Positions 1 through 5,432 of a stretch of DNA of 14,514 nt are shown in pieces. The translations under genes were made by a program, and so were the position numbers. Position 1 is the stretch's first letter; each line of letters opens with the position of its first letter. The notes under the pieces were generated by a model. That model saw nothing but the letters and a program-made list of their open reading frames with translations, had not been told where the DNA came from and ran no database searches. Origin of the DNA: Inquilinus sp039594555 (GTDB lineage Bacteria; Pseudomonadota; Alphaproteobacteria; DSM-16000; Inquilinaceae); the NCBI RefSeq assembly GCF_039594555.1, contig NZ_JBCNNF010000163.1, positions 1 through 14,514 of the forward strand. Direction: 5' to 3'.

Positions 1-189
1 CCACCGAGCGATCATCCGGTCCATGTGCCGGTTCGAAGGCCGGCTGCCGGCCAGCCAGCCTCGCGCGGTCACCTCCTCCACGCAGAAGTCGGACGCCAGG
101 CGCTTGGCCGCGTGCTTCGGGTAGAGGGTGCGCAGATGGGCCGCGATCCGGGGCCCGATGTCATCGCGCGCGAGGTCGAGCGAGGTCAT
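1..189 (-). CDS. Small phage protein with HTH-like character, partial at the left edge
   Basis: The reading frame stays open for 63 codons from an ATG at 187-189 to the window edge, so the C-terminus is missing. An AAGGA lies just upstream of the ATG, close to it. The sequence (RIAAHLRTLYPKHAAKRLA, then VEEVTARGWLAG) resembles short phage proteins with a helix-turn-helix in which a recognition helix ends in a W-L-x-G motif. This is pattern resemblance only; DNA binding is inferred. The gene starts 4 nt after the stop of the 194-442 gene, so the two probably share the leftward early transcript that begins at the Cro-like gene. Confidence 0.55.
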   Translation of the reverse strand, partial: MTSLDLARDDIGPRIAAHLRTLYPKHAAKRLASDFCVEEVTARGWLAGSRPSNRHMDRMIARW

Positions 190-193
190 TTCC

Positions 194-442
194 TTATCGC
201 TTTTCGATGAGGCTTTCCGCATTCCGCTTCTCCATGGTGGGGCCATGGAGAACGGCGACTTCCTGACTGCTGTTGAGACCTTCGGGGCTGGGGAGGCTTG
301 CACCCTCCCCGCTCCCGCTGCGCCTCCGGCGGCGGCCCGCCATCTCCGCGACATACCGGCGGGCCGCGGGCTCGACCCACCCCTCCCGGATCAGGCCCGC
401 CATGATGCGCCAGTCCTCGACGCCAAAAACGGCCGGGGTCAT
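194..442 (-). CDS. Small hypothetical phage protein (82 aa)
   Basis: I do not recognise a family. The ATG at 440-442 has a GGAG seven bases upstream, which supports this start. The N-terminal half (WRIMAGLIREGWVEPAARRY) looks like a folded helical segment. It is followed by a run of five arginines and a Ser/Gly-rich, probably disordered tail. It stops 4 nt before the ATG of the next leftward gene, as expected for an operon. The opposite strand has an open frame here, but it reads as Pro/Ala/Arg-rich low-complexity sequence. Confidence 0.5.
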   Translation of the reverse strand: MTPAVFGVEDWRIMAGLIREGWVEPAARRYVAEMAGRRRRRSGSGEGASLPSPEGLNSSQEVAVLHGPTMEKRNAESLIEKR

Positions 443-493
443 CGCTCGACTCCCCCGACCGCCTCGGCCACCATCGGAGTTGCGACACAGCCG

Positions 494-760
494 ATGGAGG
501 GAGTGGTGGCGACCGATTCCGAGATGGAGATCGAACCGATCGTGTTGCCGGCAGCAGAATGGATCGGCATGGCGTCAAGCGACGCCGGCACCATCGGCAT
601 CACCTTCAAGATCTCGATGGGCGACCCCGCTGAGCCGAGGGTGTATGCCCTGCCGATATCCGCCGCGCAGGCCCAGGAGTTCCTGTTCATTCTGTGGAAG
701 CACGGTCAGGAGAAGGGATGGGCGATTGCGCAGCCGACCGATCCGACGACCCGGCAATAG
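494..760 (+). CDS. Small hypothetical protein (88 aa) antisense to the leftward early region
   Basis: I do not recognise a family. The protein reads as a compact alpha/beta domain: a strand-rich segment (EWIGMASSDAGTIGITFKI) is followed by VYALPIS and an amphipathic helix (AAQAQEFLFILWKHGQ). First codon positions are richer in G+C than second positions in this frame. The reverse holds for the overlapping minus-strand frame, so I prefer the plus strand. The start is uncertain: ATG 494, GTG 503 or 506 (GGAGG just before), or ATG 524 would all keep the domain. It faces the leftward genes, which is unusual in a phage early region, so it may be separately expressed. Confidence 0.5.
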   Translation: MEGVVATDSEMEIEPIVLPAAEWIGMASSDAGTIGITFKISMGDPAEPRVYALPISAAQAQEFLFILWKHGQEKGWAIAQPTDPTTRQ

Positions 761-896
761 CTCTAGTCCGGGCGTCGATGTGCCATCGGGCTGCTCGGGA
801 CCTGATGACCTGCTCGAGGCCGGAGGGAGTTCGTGCAACCAGGCGAAACTGCTCATCGTCGATGCGCGATGCTGGTGCCGAGCCATGGATGGTCAT
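687..896 (-). CDS. Possible small ORF translationally coupled to the Cro-like gene
   Basis: This 69-codon frame begins with an ATG that overlaps the stop of the Cro-like gene in an ATGA (893-896), where a cII-like position would be in a lambdoid phage. The central part (EQFRLVARTPSGLEQVIRSR) is charged and protein-like. The C-terminal third is Ser/Pro-rich and lies antisense to the end of the plus-strand gene at 494-760. Third-position GC is lower than in neighbouring genes. I see no recognisable domain. It could be a real small early gene or a chance frame. Confidence 0.3.
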   Translation of the reverse strand: MTIHGSAPASRIDDEQFRLVARTPSGLEQVIRSRAARWHIDARTRAIAGSSDRSAAQSPIPSPDRASTE

Positions 897-1081
897 GCCG
901 CGCGCTCCCGCCCGACCGCTCGATCAGCGACGACGTGCCGAAGCAGCCGACGCGTCCGCTCGGGCATTGCCGCGGCGCCGGTCTCGTAGCGGGAGATCGT
1001 CGCCTGGGTCACGCCGAGCAGCTCGCCAAGCTGGGCCTGGCTCACATTCAGGGTCTGTCGGGCCTGAGCGATTTCGTTCAT
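893..1081 (-). CDS. Cro-like XRE-family HTH repressor (62 aa)
   Basis: The protein is essentially one XRE-type helix-turn-helix domain (residues about 12-50), with the classic pattern SQAQLGELLGVTQATISRYE and a short basic tail. Its size and position, divergent from a CI-like repressor across a shared operator region, argue for a Cro-type role. It would bind the TCATAC-N5-GTATGA operators at 1091-1154 and 1861-1901 to shut off early transcription or the repressor gene. The ATG lies only about 8 bases from the predicted -10 box at 1090-1095, so the mRNA would have almost no leader and no Shine-Dalgarno is visible. Function is inferred from fold and context; the HTH assignment is strong. Confidence 0.85.
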   Translation of the reverse strand: MNEIAQARQTLNVSQAQLGELLGVTQATISRYETGAAAMPERTRRLLRHVVADRAVGRERAA

Positions 1082-1089
1082 GGCGCCAG

Positions 1090-1118
1090 ATCATACGTTT
1101 TGTATGAGATCAACGCAA
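1090..1118 (-). promoter_or_regulatory. Leftward early promoter (PR-like) for the Cro-like gene
   Basis: Read on the minus strand, a -35 box TTGCGT (1113-1118) is followed by a 17-bp spacer and a -10 box TATGAT (1090-1095). The -10 box overlaps the perfect operator at 1091-1107, so repressor bound there would occlude RNA polymerase. The rightward promoter at 1875-1902 has the same placement of operator over -10. Confidence 0.65.
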
Positions 1119-1154
1119 CGCCTTTTGTATGAAGCACTCATACACCCTGCGTGA
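1091..1154. promoter_or_regulatory. Operator cluster between Cro-like and CI-like genes (three sites)
   Basis: The site at 1091-1107 is a perfect 17-bp inverted repeat, TCATAC-GTTTT-GTATGA. A second site at 1116-1132 keeps the TTTT spacer and the right half GTATGA. A third at 1138-1154 keeps the left half TCATAC and a 4/6 right half, ending at the base before the repressor ATG. Centres are 25 and 22 bp apart, similar to lambda OR1-OR3, so bound dimers would lie on nearly the same face of the helix. The right half of site two and the left half of site three also form an everted repeat (1126-1144). Binding by the CI-like and Cro-like proteins is inferred. Confidence 0.75.
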
Positions 1155-1763
1155 ATGGAGTCGCCTTCGGACCGCCTACGCGAGGCGCGCATGCGCGCCG
1201 GATACGAGACCTCGTCGGATGCTGCCCGAGCATTCGGCTGGATCGTGTCGACCTATCAATCCCACGAGAATGGCCATCGCGGCCTGCCGACCAAGGCAGC
1301 CCAGCGCTATGCGCGCGCCTTCAAGGTCTCGGCCAGCTGGCTGCTGACCGGCGAAGGCGACCGCGAGCAGAAGATCCCGCTAGCGCCCCTGGTCGGCTAC
1401 GTTGGCGCCGGCGCGGAGGTTCATCTGTTCGAAGGCGATGTGTCCTCTGAACAGATCGACGAGGTTGAGGCGCCGCCTGGGTCGGACGAGCACACGGTCG
1501 CAGTCATCGTTCGAGGAGATTCCATGTTCCCCCGCTACCTGGAGCGGGAGATCATCTACTACCGCCGGGCGAACACATCCGACCCGTTGGATCTGATCGG
1601 ACGCGAGGTTGTGGTGCGCTTGGCAGACGGCCGCACCTTCGTGAAAGTCCTTCGCCGAGGCTCGGGTCCCGGTTTCTTCAACCTCGACAGCTATAACGCG
1701 CCACCGATTGAAGATGTCGCGATCGAGTGGGTCGTGCCGGTCGAGTGGGTCAAGCGGACCTGA
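1155..1763 (+). CDS. CI-like phage repressor with self-cleaving S24 (LexA/CI) domain
   Basis: This is a 202-aa prophage repressor. Residues about 5-68 form an XRE-like HTH domain (DAARAFGWIVSTYQSHENG). Residues about 80-200 form an S24 peptidase domain with the nucleophile Ser123 in GDSM and the general base Lys164 in TFVK. A candidate Ala85-Gly86 cleavage bond lies in GYVGAGAEV, 38 residues before the Ser, matching the spacing in lambda CI. All key residues are present, so RecA-stimulated autocleavage and SOS induction are expected. A stop codon immediately precedes the ATG in frame, so no earlier start exists. No Shine-Dalgarno is visible, and translation may be leaderless as for lambda cI from PRM. 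Confidence 0.92.
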   Translation: MESPSDRLREARMRAGYETSSDAARAFGWIVSTYQSHENGHRGLPTKAAQRYARAFKVSASWLLTGEGDREQKIPLAPLVGYVGAGAEVHLFEGDVSSEQIDEVEAPPGSDEHTVAVIVRGDSMFPRYLEREIIYYRRANTSDPLDLIGREVVVRLADGRTFVKVLRRGSGPGFFNLDSYNAPPIEDVAIEWVVPVEWVKRT

Positions 1764-1860
1764 GTCCACCGGCTACAGGATAGTCGCGCCCTAGGCTCAG
1801 CAGACCTTTTCGCGTCCGCCGACGGCCGCTTGCCGGCGAGTGGTCACGCGCAATGCACGA

Positions 1861-1901
1861 TCATACATTTTGCATTGACAGAGATCATACGTTTTGTATG
1901 A
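1861..1901. promoter_or_regulatory. Second operator pair (PL-side)
   Basis: The site at 1885-1901 is identical, base for base, to the perfect operator at 1091-1107 (TCATACGTTTTGTATGA). An upstream partner at 1861-1877 keeps the left half TCATAC and the TTTT spacer, with a degenerate right half. Centres are 24 bp apart. Five sites in two clusters flanking the repressor gene match the OR/OL layout of lambdoid phages and would allow cooperative binding or looping. Confidence 0.75.
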
Positions 1902-1902
1902 T
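1875..1902 (+). promoter_or_regulatory. Strong rightward early promoter (PL-like)
   Basis: A perfect -35 box TTGACA (1875-1880), a 16-bp spacer and a near-consensus -10 box TATGAT (1897-1902) point rightward. The perfect operator at 1885-1901 covers the spacer and most of the -10 box, so the CI-like repressor should silence it in the lysogen. Predicted transcription starts near 1909 and would read through the 2010-2318 gene into the recombination and integration cassette. Confidence 0.75.
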
Positions 1903-1965
1903 GCACCTCGTCAGCCGGACGCATCCCGACTGACCTTCCAACCGGAAGCCTCCCTGTTCCACTCA

Positions 1966-1989
1966 GCGCTCGGGCTTGCGCCCGGGCGC
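1966..1989 (+). other. Leader hairpin upstream of the first rightward gene
   Basis: GCGCTCGGGC (1966-1975), a TTGC loop and GCCCGGGCGC (1980-1989) form a 10-bp stem with one G-U pair in the RNA. It lies in the roughly 100-nt leader between the PL-like promoter and the ATG at 2010. No U-tract follows, so it is not a standard terminator. It could be an antitermination, attenuation or mRNA-stability element; this is inference. Confidence 0.4.
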
Positions 1990-2009
1990 CCTTCTCCGGG
2001 AGAGAGGAC

Positions 2010-2318
2010 ATGCCGCTCGCCACCGCCCCGCGTCCCACCGACGTCTACACGCTGATCTACCGCAGCCGGCAGAGCGGGACCGTCTTCAGCGACGCCTATG
2101 CCGATCTGGACCACGCCTGCGAGAACTACGCCGACACCGATTGGCTCGAATACGAGTTCCTGGGCGCGGCGCGCACCAGGATCGACCACCCGGTCGCCGC
2201 CGGGACGAGCGAGAACTTCGACCTCCCCGCCGCGGCGGACGCCTGGGCCGCCGGCCAGCAGGCCGAGGTCGCCCACGTCGCGCAGGAGCGGCGGGCGTAT
2301 CTGGCGAAGGTGGCGTAA
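2010..2318 (+). CDS. Hypothetical phage early protein (102 aa)
   Basis: I do not recognise a family. A GAGAGAGG just upstream of the ATG supports the start. The protein is acidic, with an N-terminal strand-like segment (VYTLIYRSRQSGTVF) and a C-terminal helical segment rich in Ala, Gln and Glu. It is the first gene downstream of the operator-controlled rightward promoter, so it should be expressed early upon induction. Its TAA overlaps an ATG (TAATG at 2316-2320). The next good plus-strand gene, however, begins only at 3223, because an antisense gene occupies the space between. Confidence 0.7.
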   Translation: MPLATAPRPTDVYTLIYRSRQSGTVFSDAYADLDHACENYADTDWLEYEFLGAARTRIDHPVAAGTSENFDLPAAADAWAAGQQAEVAHVAQERRAYLAKVA

Positions 2319-2329
2319 TGCAGCCCCGC

Positions 2330-2998
2330 CTACTCCTCCGGCGGAAGCCTCTCGAGCTTGTCGGGAGGCAGCGAAAGGACATTGGCGAAGAATCTCTGCA
2401 GACGACGCACGCGGTAGGTATGCTCGCGCCCATATCCGCGCGCTTCGGTCTCGATGTTCTGGCAAATCAGGAGAAGAACCGAGAGCGGCGGCGGGTTGTC
2501 AGCGCCAATCCGATAGAATTCGGCCGACAAATTCCGCAGAGCGATCCTGTCCTGCGGATCTGTCACCGCGAGCTCAGCAGCAAGCGCGCAGTACCGCCGG
2601 CACTGATCATGGGCCAACCGGGCGCGCTCAGCCGGCGCATAGGCGACATTGATGGCGCCGAACACAGCCGTCACAACGGCAAGTGCAGTCGTGACGCCGG
2701 GCAGACCGCCTATGACCGATACGATTACCGCACTGCCAGCCATCGCCGAGATAGCGTTGGAGAGCCTGTGGATCCCCTCAAACCAGGCCCGGCGACGCGT
2801 GTGATATCGGATGAAGACATTCGCGCGGAACGACTGAGCGAAGAGGTCTTCCGCTACTTCTTCGGCGTGACCGGGGGCGGGGGCGGCGGCGGAGCCCTCA
2901 GGAGAGATCCGTCCTTCACCTGCCTCGTTGGGGCATCTCTCGGCGCCGGCTTCTCCGCCATCATCAGGACCGGGCTGCGACCCATCCGCGATGAGCAT
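2330..2998 (-). CDS. Two-TM SLATT-like membrane protein (putative accessory defence or exclusion gene)
   Basis: The 222-aa protein has a disordered Gly/Ala/Glu-rich N-terminus (1-45) and a segment FIRYHTRRRAWFEGIHRL (62-79). Two closely spaced hydrophobic segments follow (about 82-97 and 102-120), then a long helical cytosolic tail with PAERARLAHDQCRRYCALAAEL. The layout of a YHxRR-F motif, a TM hairpin and a helical tail matches SLATT-type 2TM domains, which are predicted pore-forming effectors in anti-phage or conflict systems. I assign this from pattern, not a search. The gene is antisense to all its neighbours, uses visibly more A/T than they do, and separates two parts of the early operon, as a moron would. 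The start has a GAGGA directly upstream. Confidence 0.6.
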   Translation of the reverse strand: MLIADGSQPGPDDGGEAGAERCPNEAGEGRISPEGSAAAPAPGHAEEVAEDLFAQSFRANVFIRYHTRRRAWFEGIHRLSNAISAMAGSAVIVSVIGGLPGVTTALAVVTAVFGAINVAYAPAERARLAHDQCRRYCALAAELAVTDPQDRIALRNLSAEFYRIGADNPPPLSVLLLICQNIETEARGYGREHTYRVRRLQRFFANVLSLPPDKLERLPPEE

Positions 2999-3055
2999 TC
3001 CTCTACCCCTTCCAATGTCGCTCTCCTTGAAAGACCAGGTTTCAGGGTGGGTGAC

Positions 3056-3084
3056 GAGGCGGCCGGGCGCAAACCGGCCGCCTC
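3056..3084. other. Perfect 11-bp inverted repeat upstream of the SLATT-like gene
   Basis: GAGGCGGCCGG (3056-3066), a 7-nt loop and CCGGCCGCCTC (3074-3084) form a perfect, very stable stem. No T-run follows on either strand, so an intrinsic terminator is only possible, not shown. It sits 58 bp upstream of the minus-strand SLATT-like gene and upstream of the plus-strand cassette that begins at 3223. It could end read-through from one side or lie in the leader of the minus-strand gene. Confidence 0.45.
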
Positions 3085-3184
3085 ACCAAGATACCATATC
3101 TAGATCAGGGCGCACCAATCGACACCACATCGATGCGGGGCTAGCCACCCCTCCCCCGTCCGGTCCAACCGGGCCGGCCGCGGC

Positions 3185-3200
3185 AGTGGTGGCCACCACT
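3185..3200. promoter_or_regulatory. 16-bp perfect palindrome upstream of the 13-gene cassette
   Basis: AGTGGTGGCCACCACT is an exact palindrome with no spacer, 22 bp before the ATG at 3223. It differs from the CI/Cro operators. It could be a binding site for another regulator or simply an RNA hairpin near the ribosome binding site. The rest of the 2999-3222 gap shows no convincing gene; apart from the inverted repeat at 3056-3084 I see nothing else in it. Confidence 0.35.
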
Positions 3201-3222
3201 CCCTCAACCTGGGAGACCATCC

Positions 3223-3498
3223 ATGGTTCTCGGAACCGAGTATCAGGCGGCCAAGCGCACGCTCGCCGCCCAGAGCGAATACCTCGTCCTCCTCGACGCT
3301 GCGCGGAACAAGGCGCGTGAGGCGGGCTACCCGGGCGACGCGGAGACGATCGCTGAGCTGATCGCCGGTGCCGCCAGGCCGAAGCCGCACGAGGAGTCCG
3401 TCGTCGCCGAGTATGAGCAGACGGAGCTCATGCGCGAGGTTCGGAAGCGGACGCTGCCCGAGCAGTTGCTGCTCCATCCCGAAGCGCAGGTGCTGTGA
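3223..3498 (+). CDS. Hypothetical phage protein (91 aa)
   Basis: I do not recognise a family. The protein is almost wholly helical and charged (EYQAAKRTLAAQSEYLVLLDAARNK near the N-terminus), with no membrane segment. GGGAGA lies seven bases before the ATG. It opens the cassette leading to the recombination and integration genes, and its TGA overlaps the next start by one base (TGATG). Confidence 0.65.
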   Translation: MVLGTEYQAAKRTLAAQSEYLVLLDAARNKAREAGYPGDAETIAELIAGAARPKPHEESVVAEYEQTELMREVRKRTLPEQLLLHPEAQVL

Positions 3499-3809
3499 TG
3501 GCGGCCTCCCCGACCGCCGCTCTGCTCACGGTGCGCGAATTCCTCGCCGATGAGCGCCGCCGGCTGCTCTCCGACTTCTGCCTGCACGATGCGGCTACCG
3601 GACAGCCGATCCTCTCCACCCTCGAAGCCGACGACGCCGCATTCGTCGACGAGATCGACGAGCTGCTGTCGGTGGTCGACGGGGCGCTGATCGATGCTGG
3701 CGTCGACCCGCAGCCGCAGCCGACGAATGTCGTCGTCCTGCCGGTTCGGAACCTGCGCCCGGTCCGCGCTGTGCCGAGCGACGGGTGGCCCGGAGGGACG
3801 GCAGCATGA
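3498..3809 (+). CDS. Hypothetical phage protein (103 aa)
   Basis: I do not recognise a family. The ATG at 3498 shares its A with the stop of the preceding gene; a GTG one codon earlier (3495) is an alternative start. The first 70 residues are acidic and helical (TVREFLADERRRLLSDF, then VDEIDELLSVVDGALIDAG). The tail is Pro-rich (DPQPQPTNVVVLPVR). Its stop overlaps the next ATG (ATGA at 3806). Confidence 0.6.
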   Translation: MAASPTAALLTVREFLADERRRLLSDFCLHDAATGQPILSTLEADDAAFVDEIDELLSVVDGALIDAGVDPQPQPTNVVVLPVRNLRPVRAVPSDGWPGGTAA

Positions 3810-3970
3810 CGCCCATCCTCGTCCTCTGGGCCACCTACGTCGCGAACGCCTTGCTCTGGGCCGGCGGCGCCGTGGCGGTGCTGGGCGCGATCATCCTGGT
3901 CCTCGGGCTCTGCCGAGCTGTGGCGCAGCCTGACGGCGCGGTCGCGGTGGATCTGGAGATCGACCAGTGA
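3806..3970 (+). CDS. Small single-TM phage membrane protein (54 aa)
   Basis: One hydrophobic segment (about residues 3-34: ILVLWATYVANALLW, then AVAVLGAIILVLGL) is followed by a short acidic tail. I chose the ATG at 3806 because GGAGGGA lies about nine bases upstream and it makes a 4-nt ATGA overlap with the preceding gene; an earlier in-frame ATG at 3785 has no comparable signal. Inner-membrane location is inferred. The role is unknown; small TM proteins in early phage regions sometimes act in exclusion or host takeover. Confidence 0.6.
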   Translation: MTPILVLWATYVANALLWAGGAVAVLGAIILVLGLCRAVAQPDGAVAVDLEIDQ

Positions 3971-4473
3971 CGCGCGCCCTCCCCCTCGACCGGCGCGAGT
4001 TCGCGAAGCTATGGCCGAAGTTCCGCGAATGGCTCGAACAGCACGGCAGCGACATCCTAGCGCCGACCAATCCCTATGAGGTCGCGCGCTTCACCACGCC
4101 AGTCGGCAAGGGCGTCGTCTATGCCGATGGCGCGGGCCGGATTACGTCCTGGGCGGGCGGGGCCGACGCGGCCTTGCTGGCGCACCGCGCCGGCGACAAC
4201 GATTGGCGCGCGGTGCCGAAAACAGCTCGGCGCCGCAGCGGCGGAGTTGGCCGCAAGCGGCCGGTGTTCTTGGCGCTCGCAGCTCGGGATGGCAGCGCCT
4301 GCGTGTATTGCGGCGAGCCGCTGACGCTGGAGACCGCCACGATCGAGCACATCGTACCCCTCGCGGCTGGCGGTCCTGACACTGTGATCAACAAGGCGCT
4401 GTCGTGCGAGCCCTGCAACCAGGAAGGGGGCGCCCGTTCGCCGGTCGAGAAGCTGCGGAGGATCCGGCGATGA
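3967..4473 (+). CDS. HNH endonuclease-domain protein
   Basis: The 168-aa protein has an N-terminal domain of unknown role (1-100) and a C-terminal HNH domain (about 105-165). The zinc-binding cysteines appear as CVYC (112-115) and CEPC (147-150). The catalytic region is EHIVPLAAGG (127-136), with His128 followed downstream by Asn142. All key residues are present, so nicking or cleavage activity is plausible. The start is GTG at 3967, overlapping the previous stop (GTGA), and the stop overlaps the next ATG (ATGA at 4470). Its position just before the exonuclease and RecT genes suggests a role in recombination or DNA processing rather than packaging. Confidence 0.85.
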   Translation: MTRALPLDRREFAKLWPKFREWLEQHGSDILAPTNPYEVARFTTPVGKGVVYADGAGRITSWAGGADAALLAHRAGDNDWRAVPKTARRRSGGVGRKRPVFLALAARDGSACVYCGEPLTLETATIEHIVPLAAGGPDTVINKALSCEPCNQEGGARSPVEKLRRIRR

Positions 4474-5432
4474 CCGCCCTCATCACCGAGCCCGGTGTCT
4501 ACGACGGCATCAGCGCAGAGGCCTATCACAGTCTCGGCCTGACGCCGGAATTCGCTCTGTCCTCCAGCGGCGCCCGCGAGATCGACGCCACCTGCCCGGC
4601 CGCCTTCTGGTGGAATTCGCCGCTGAATCCCGACCGGGAGCCGCCGCGGAAGACCGAGTTCGACATCGGCAACGCGACGCACCTGCTGGTCCTGCAGCCG
4701 GAAGAGTTCGCCGATCGCGTCGTAGAGGTCGAGGCGGACGACTGGCGGACCAACGCCGCCAAGGCCGCCCGGGACGAGGCGCGCGAGGACCGGCGGATCC
4801 CGTTGCTGACGAAGCAGCTGCGGATGGTTGAGGCCATGCGCGACGCCGTCCTGGCGCACCCGATCGCCGGTCTCGCGTTCCAGGGCGGCGCCGCGGAGCA
4901 GACCATCGCCTGGCGCGACGGCGAGACCGGCGTCTGGCTGCGCTGCCGGCCCGACTACCGGCCGCCGCACCGGCGCTACCTCGTGGACGCCAAGACCACC
5001 ACCTCGGCCCACCCGCGCGACTTCGAGCGCCGGGTGCTGGATTACGGCTTCCACATGCAGGCGGCTTGGTACCTGGACGCCGAGCAGGCGGTGGCCGGCG
5101 AACGGCCGACGAAGTTCTTCTTCGTCGCCGTCGAGAAGGAGCCCCCGTTCCTGGTCGCGGTCCACGAGATGGATGTCGACGCGATCGGCTGGGGCCGGAT
5201 CCAGAACCGCCGGGCGATCCGCACCTTCGCCGAGTGCATGTCGAGCGGCCGGTGGCCCGGCTACCGGGATCCGCTCCAGCCGTCGAAGGACCAAGCCTTC
5301 CGCATCAGCCTCCCCGGCTTCGCGCTGCGCGACCTGGAGGCGCGGCACGAGCGCGGCGAGTTCACCACCAACGCATTCGAGCGGGCGGCCGCCGCGCAGG
5401 CGCCGCTCCAGCATAGGGACGCTGCTGAATGA
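4470..5432 (+). CDS. RecE-like PD-(D/E)XK exonuclease (exodeoxyribonuclease VIII family)
   Basis: This 320-aa protein is the 5'-3' double-strand exonuclease of a RecE/RecT-type recombination pair. Visible motifs are GNATH (His71), the metal-binding Asp162 in RPDY, the DAK motif (Asp173, Lys175), and a QxxxY motif with Gln197 and Tyr201. VEKEPP (221-226) is also typical of this family. It should resect DNA ends so that the partner encoded next can anneal single strands. The start is ATG 4470, preceded by GGAGG and overlapping the HNH gene by 4 nt; the frame is open further upstream but the homology begins here. A C-terminal stretch of about 35 residues looks longer than usual for the family. 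Confidence 0.9.
   Translation: MTALITEPGVYDGISAEAYHSLGLTPEFALSSSGAREIDATCPAAFWWNSPLNPDREPPRKTEFDIGNATHLLVLQPEEFADRVVEVEADDWRTNAAKAARDEAREDRRIPLLTKQLRMVEAMRDAVLAHPIAGLAFQGGAAEQTIAWRDGETGVWLRCRPDYRPPHRRYLVDAKTTTSAHPRDFERRVLDYGFHMQAAWYLDAEQAVAGERPTKFFFVAVEKEPPFLVAVHEMDVDAIGWGRIQNRRAIRTFAECMSSGRWPGYRDPLQPSKDQAFRISLPGFALRDLEARHERGEFTTNAFERAAAAQAPLQHRDAAE

Noticed and set aside
439..690. Minus-strand 83-codon frame with ATGA overlaps at both ends
   Set aside because: Its product is poor in charged residues and rich in Ser, Ala, Ile and Val. First codon positions are less GC-rich than second positions, the mark of a frame opposite a real gene. The plus-strand protein reads better.
2866..2894. G-rich run that might act as a G-quadruplex regulator
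   Set aside because: It lies inside the coding region for a disordered Pro/Ala-rich segment of the SLATT-like protein and is explained by that composition.
1976..3103. Long plus-strand frame across the SLATT-like gene
   Set aside because: It is rich in Arg, Pro and Gly with no domain, while the opposite strand gives a clear two-TM protein.
4119..5414. Minus-strand 431-codon frame opposite the HNH and exonuclease genes
   Set aside because: It is an antisense frame kept open by high GC; the plus strand carries intact HNH and RecE motifs.
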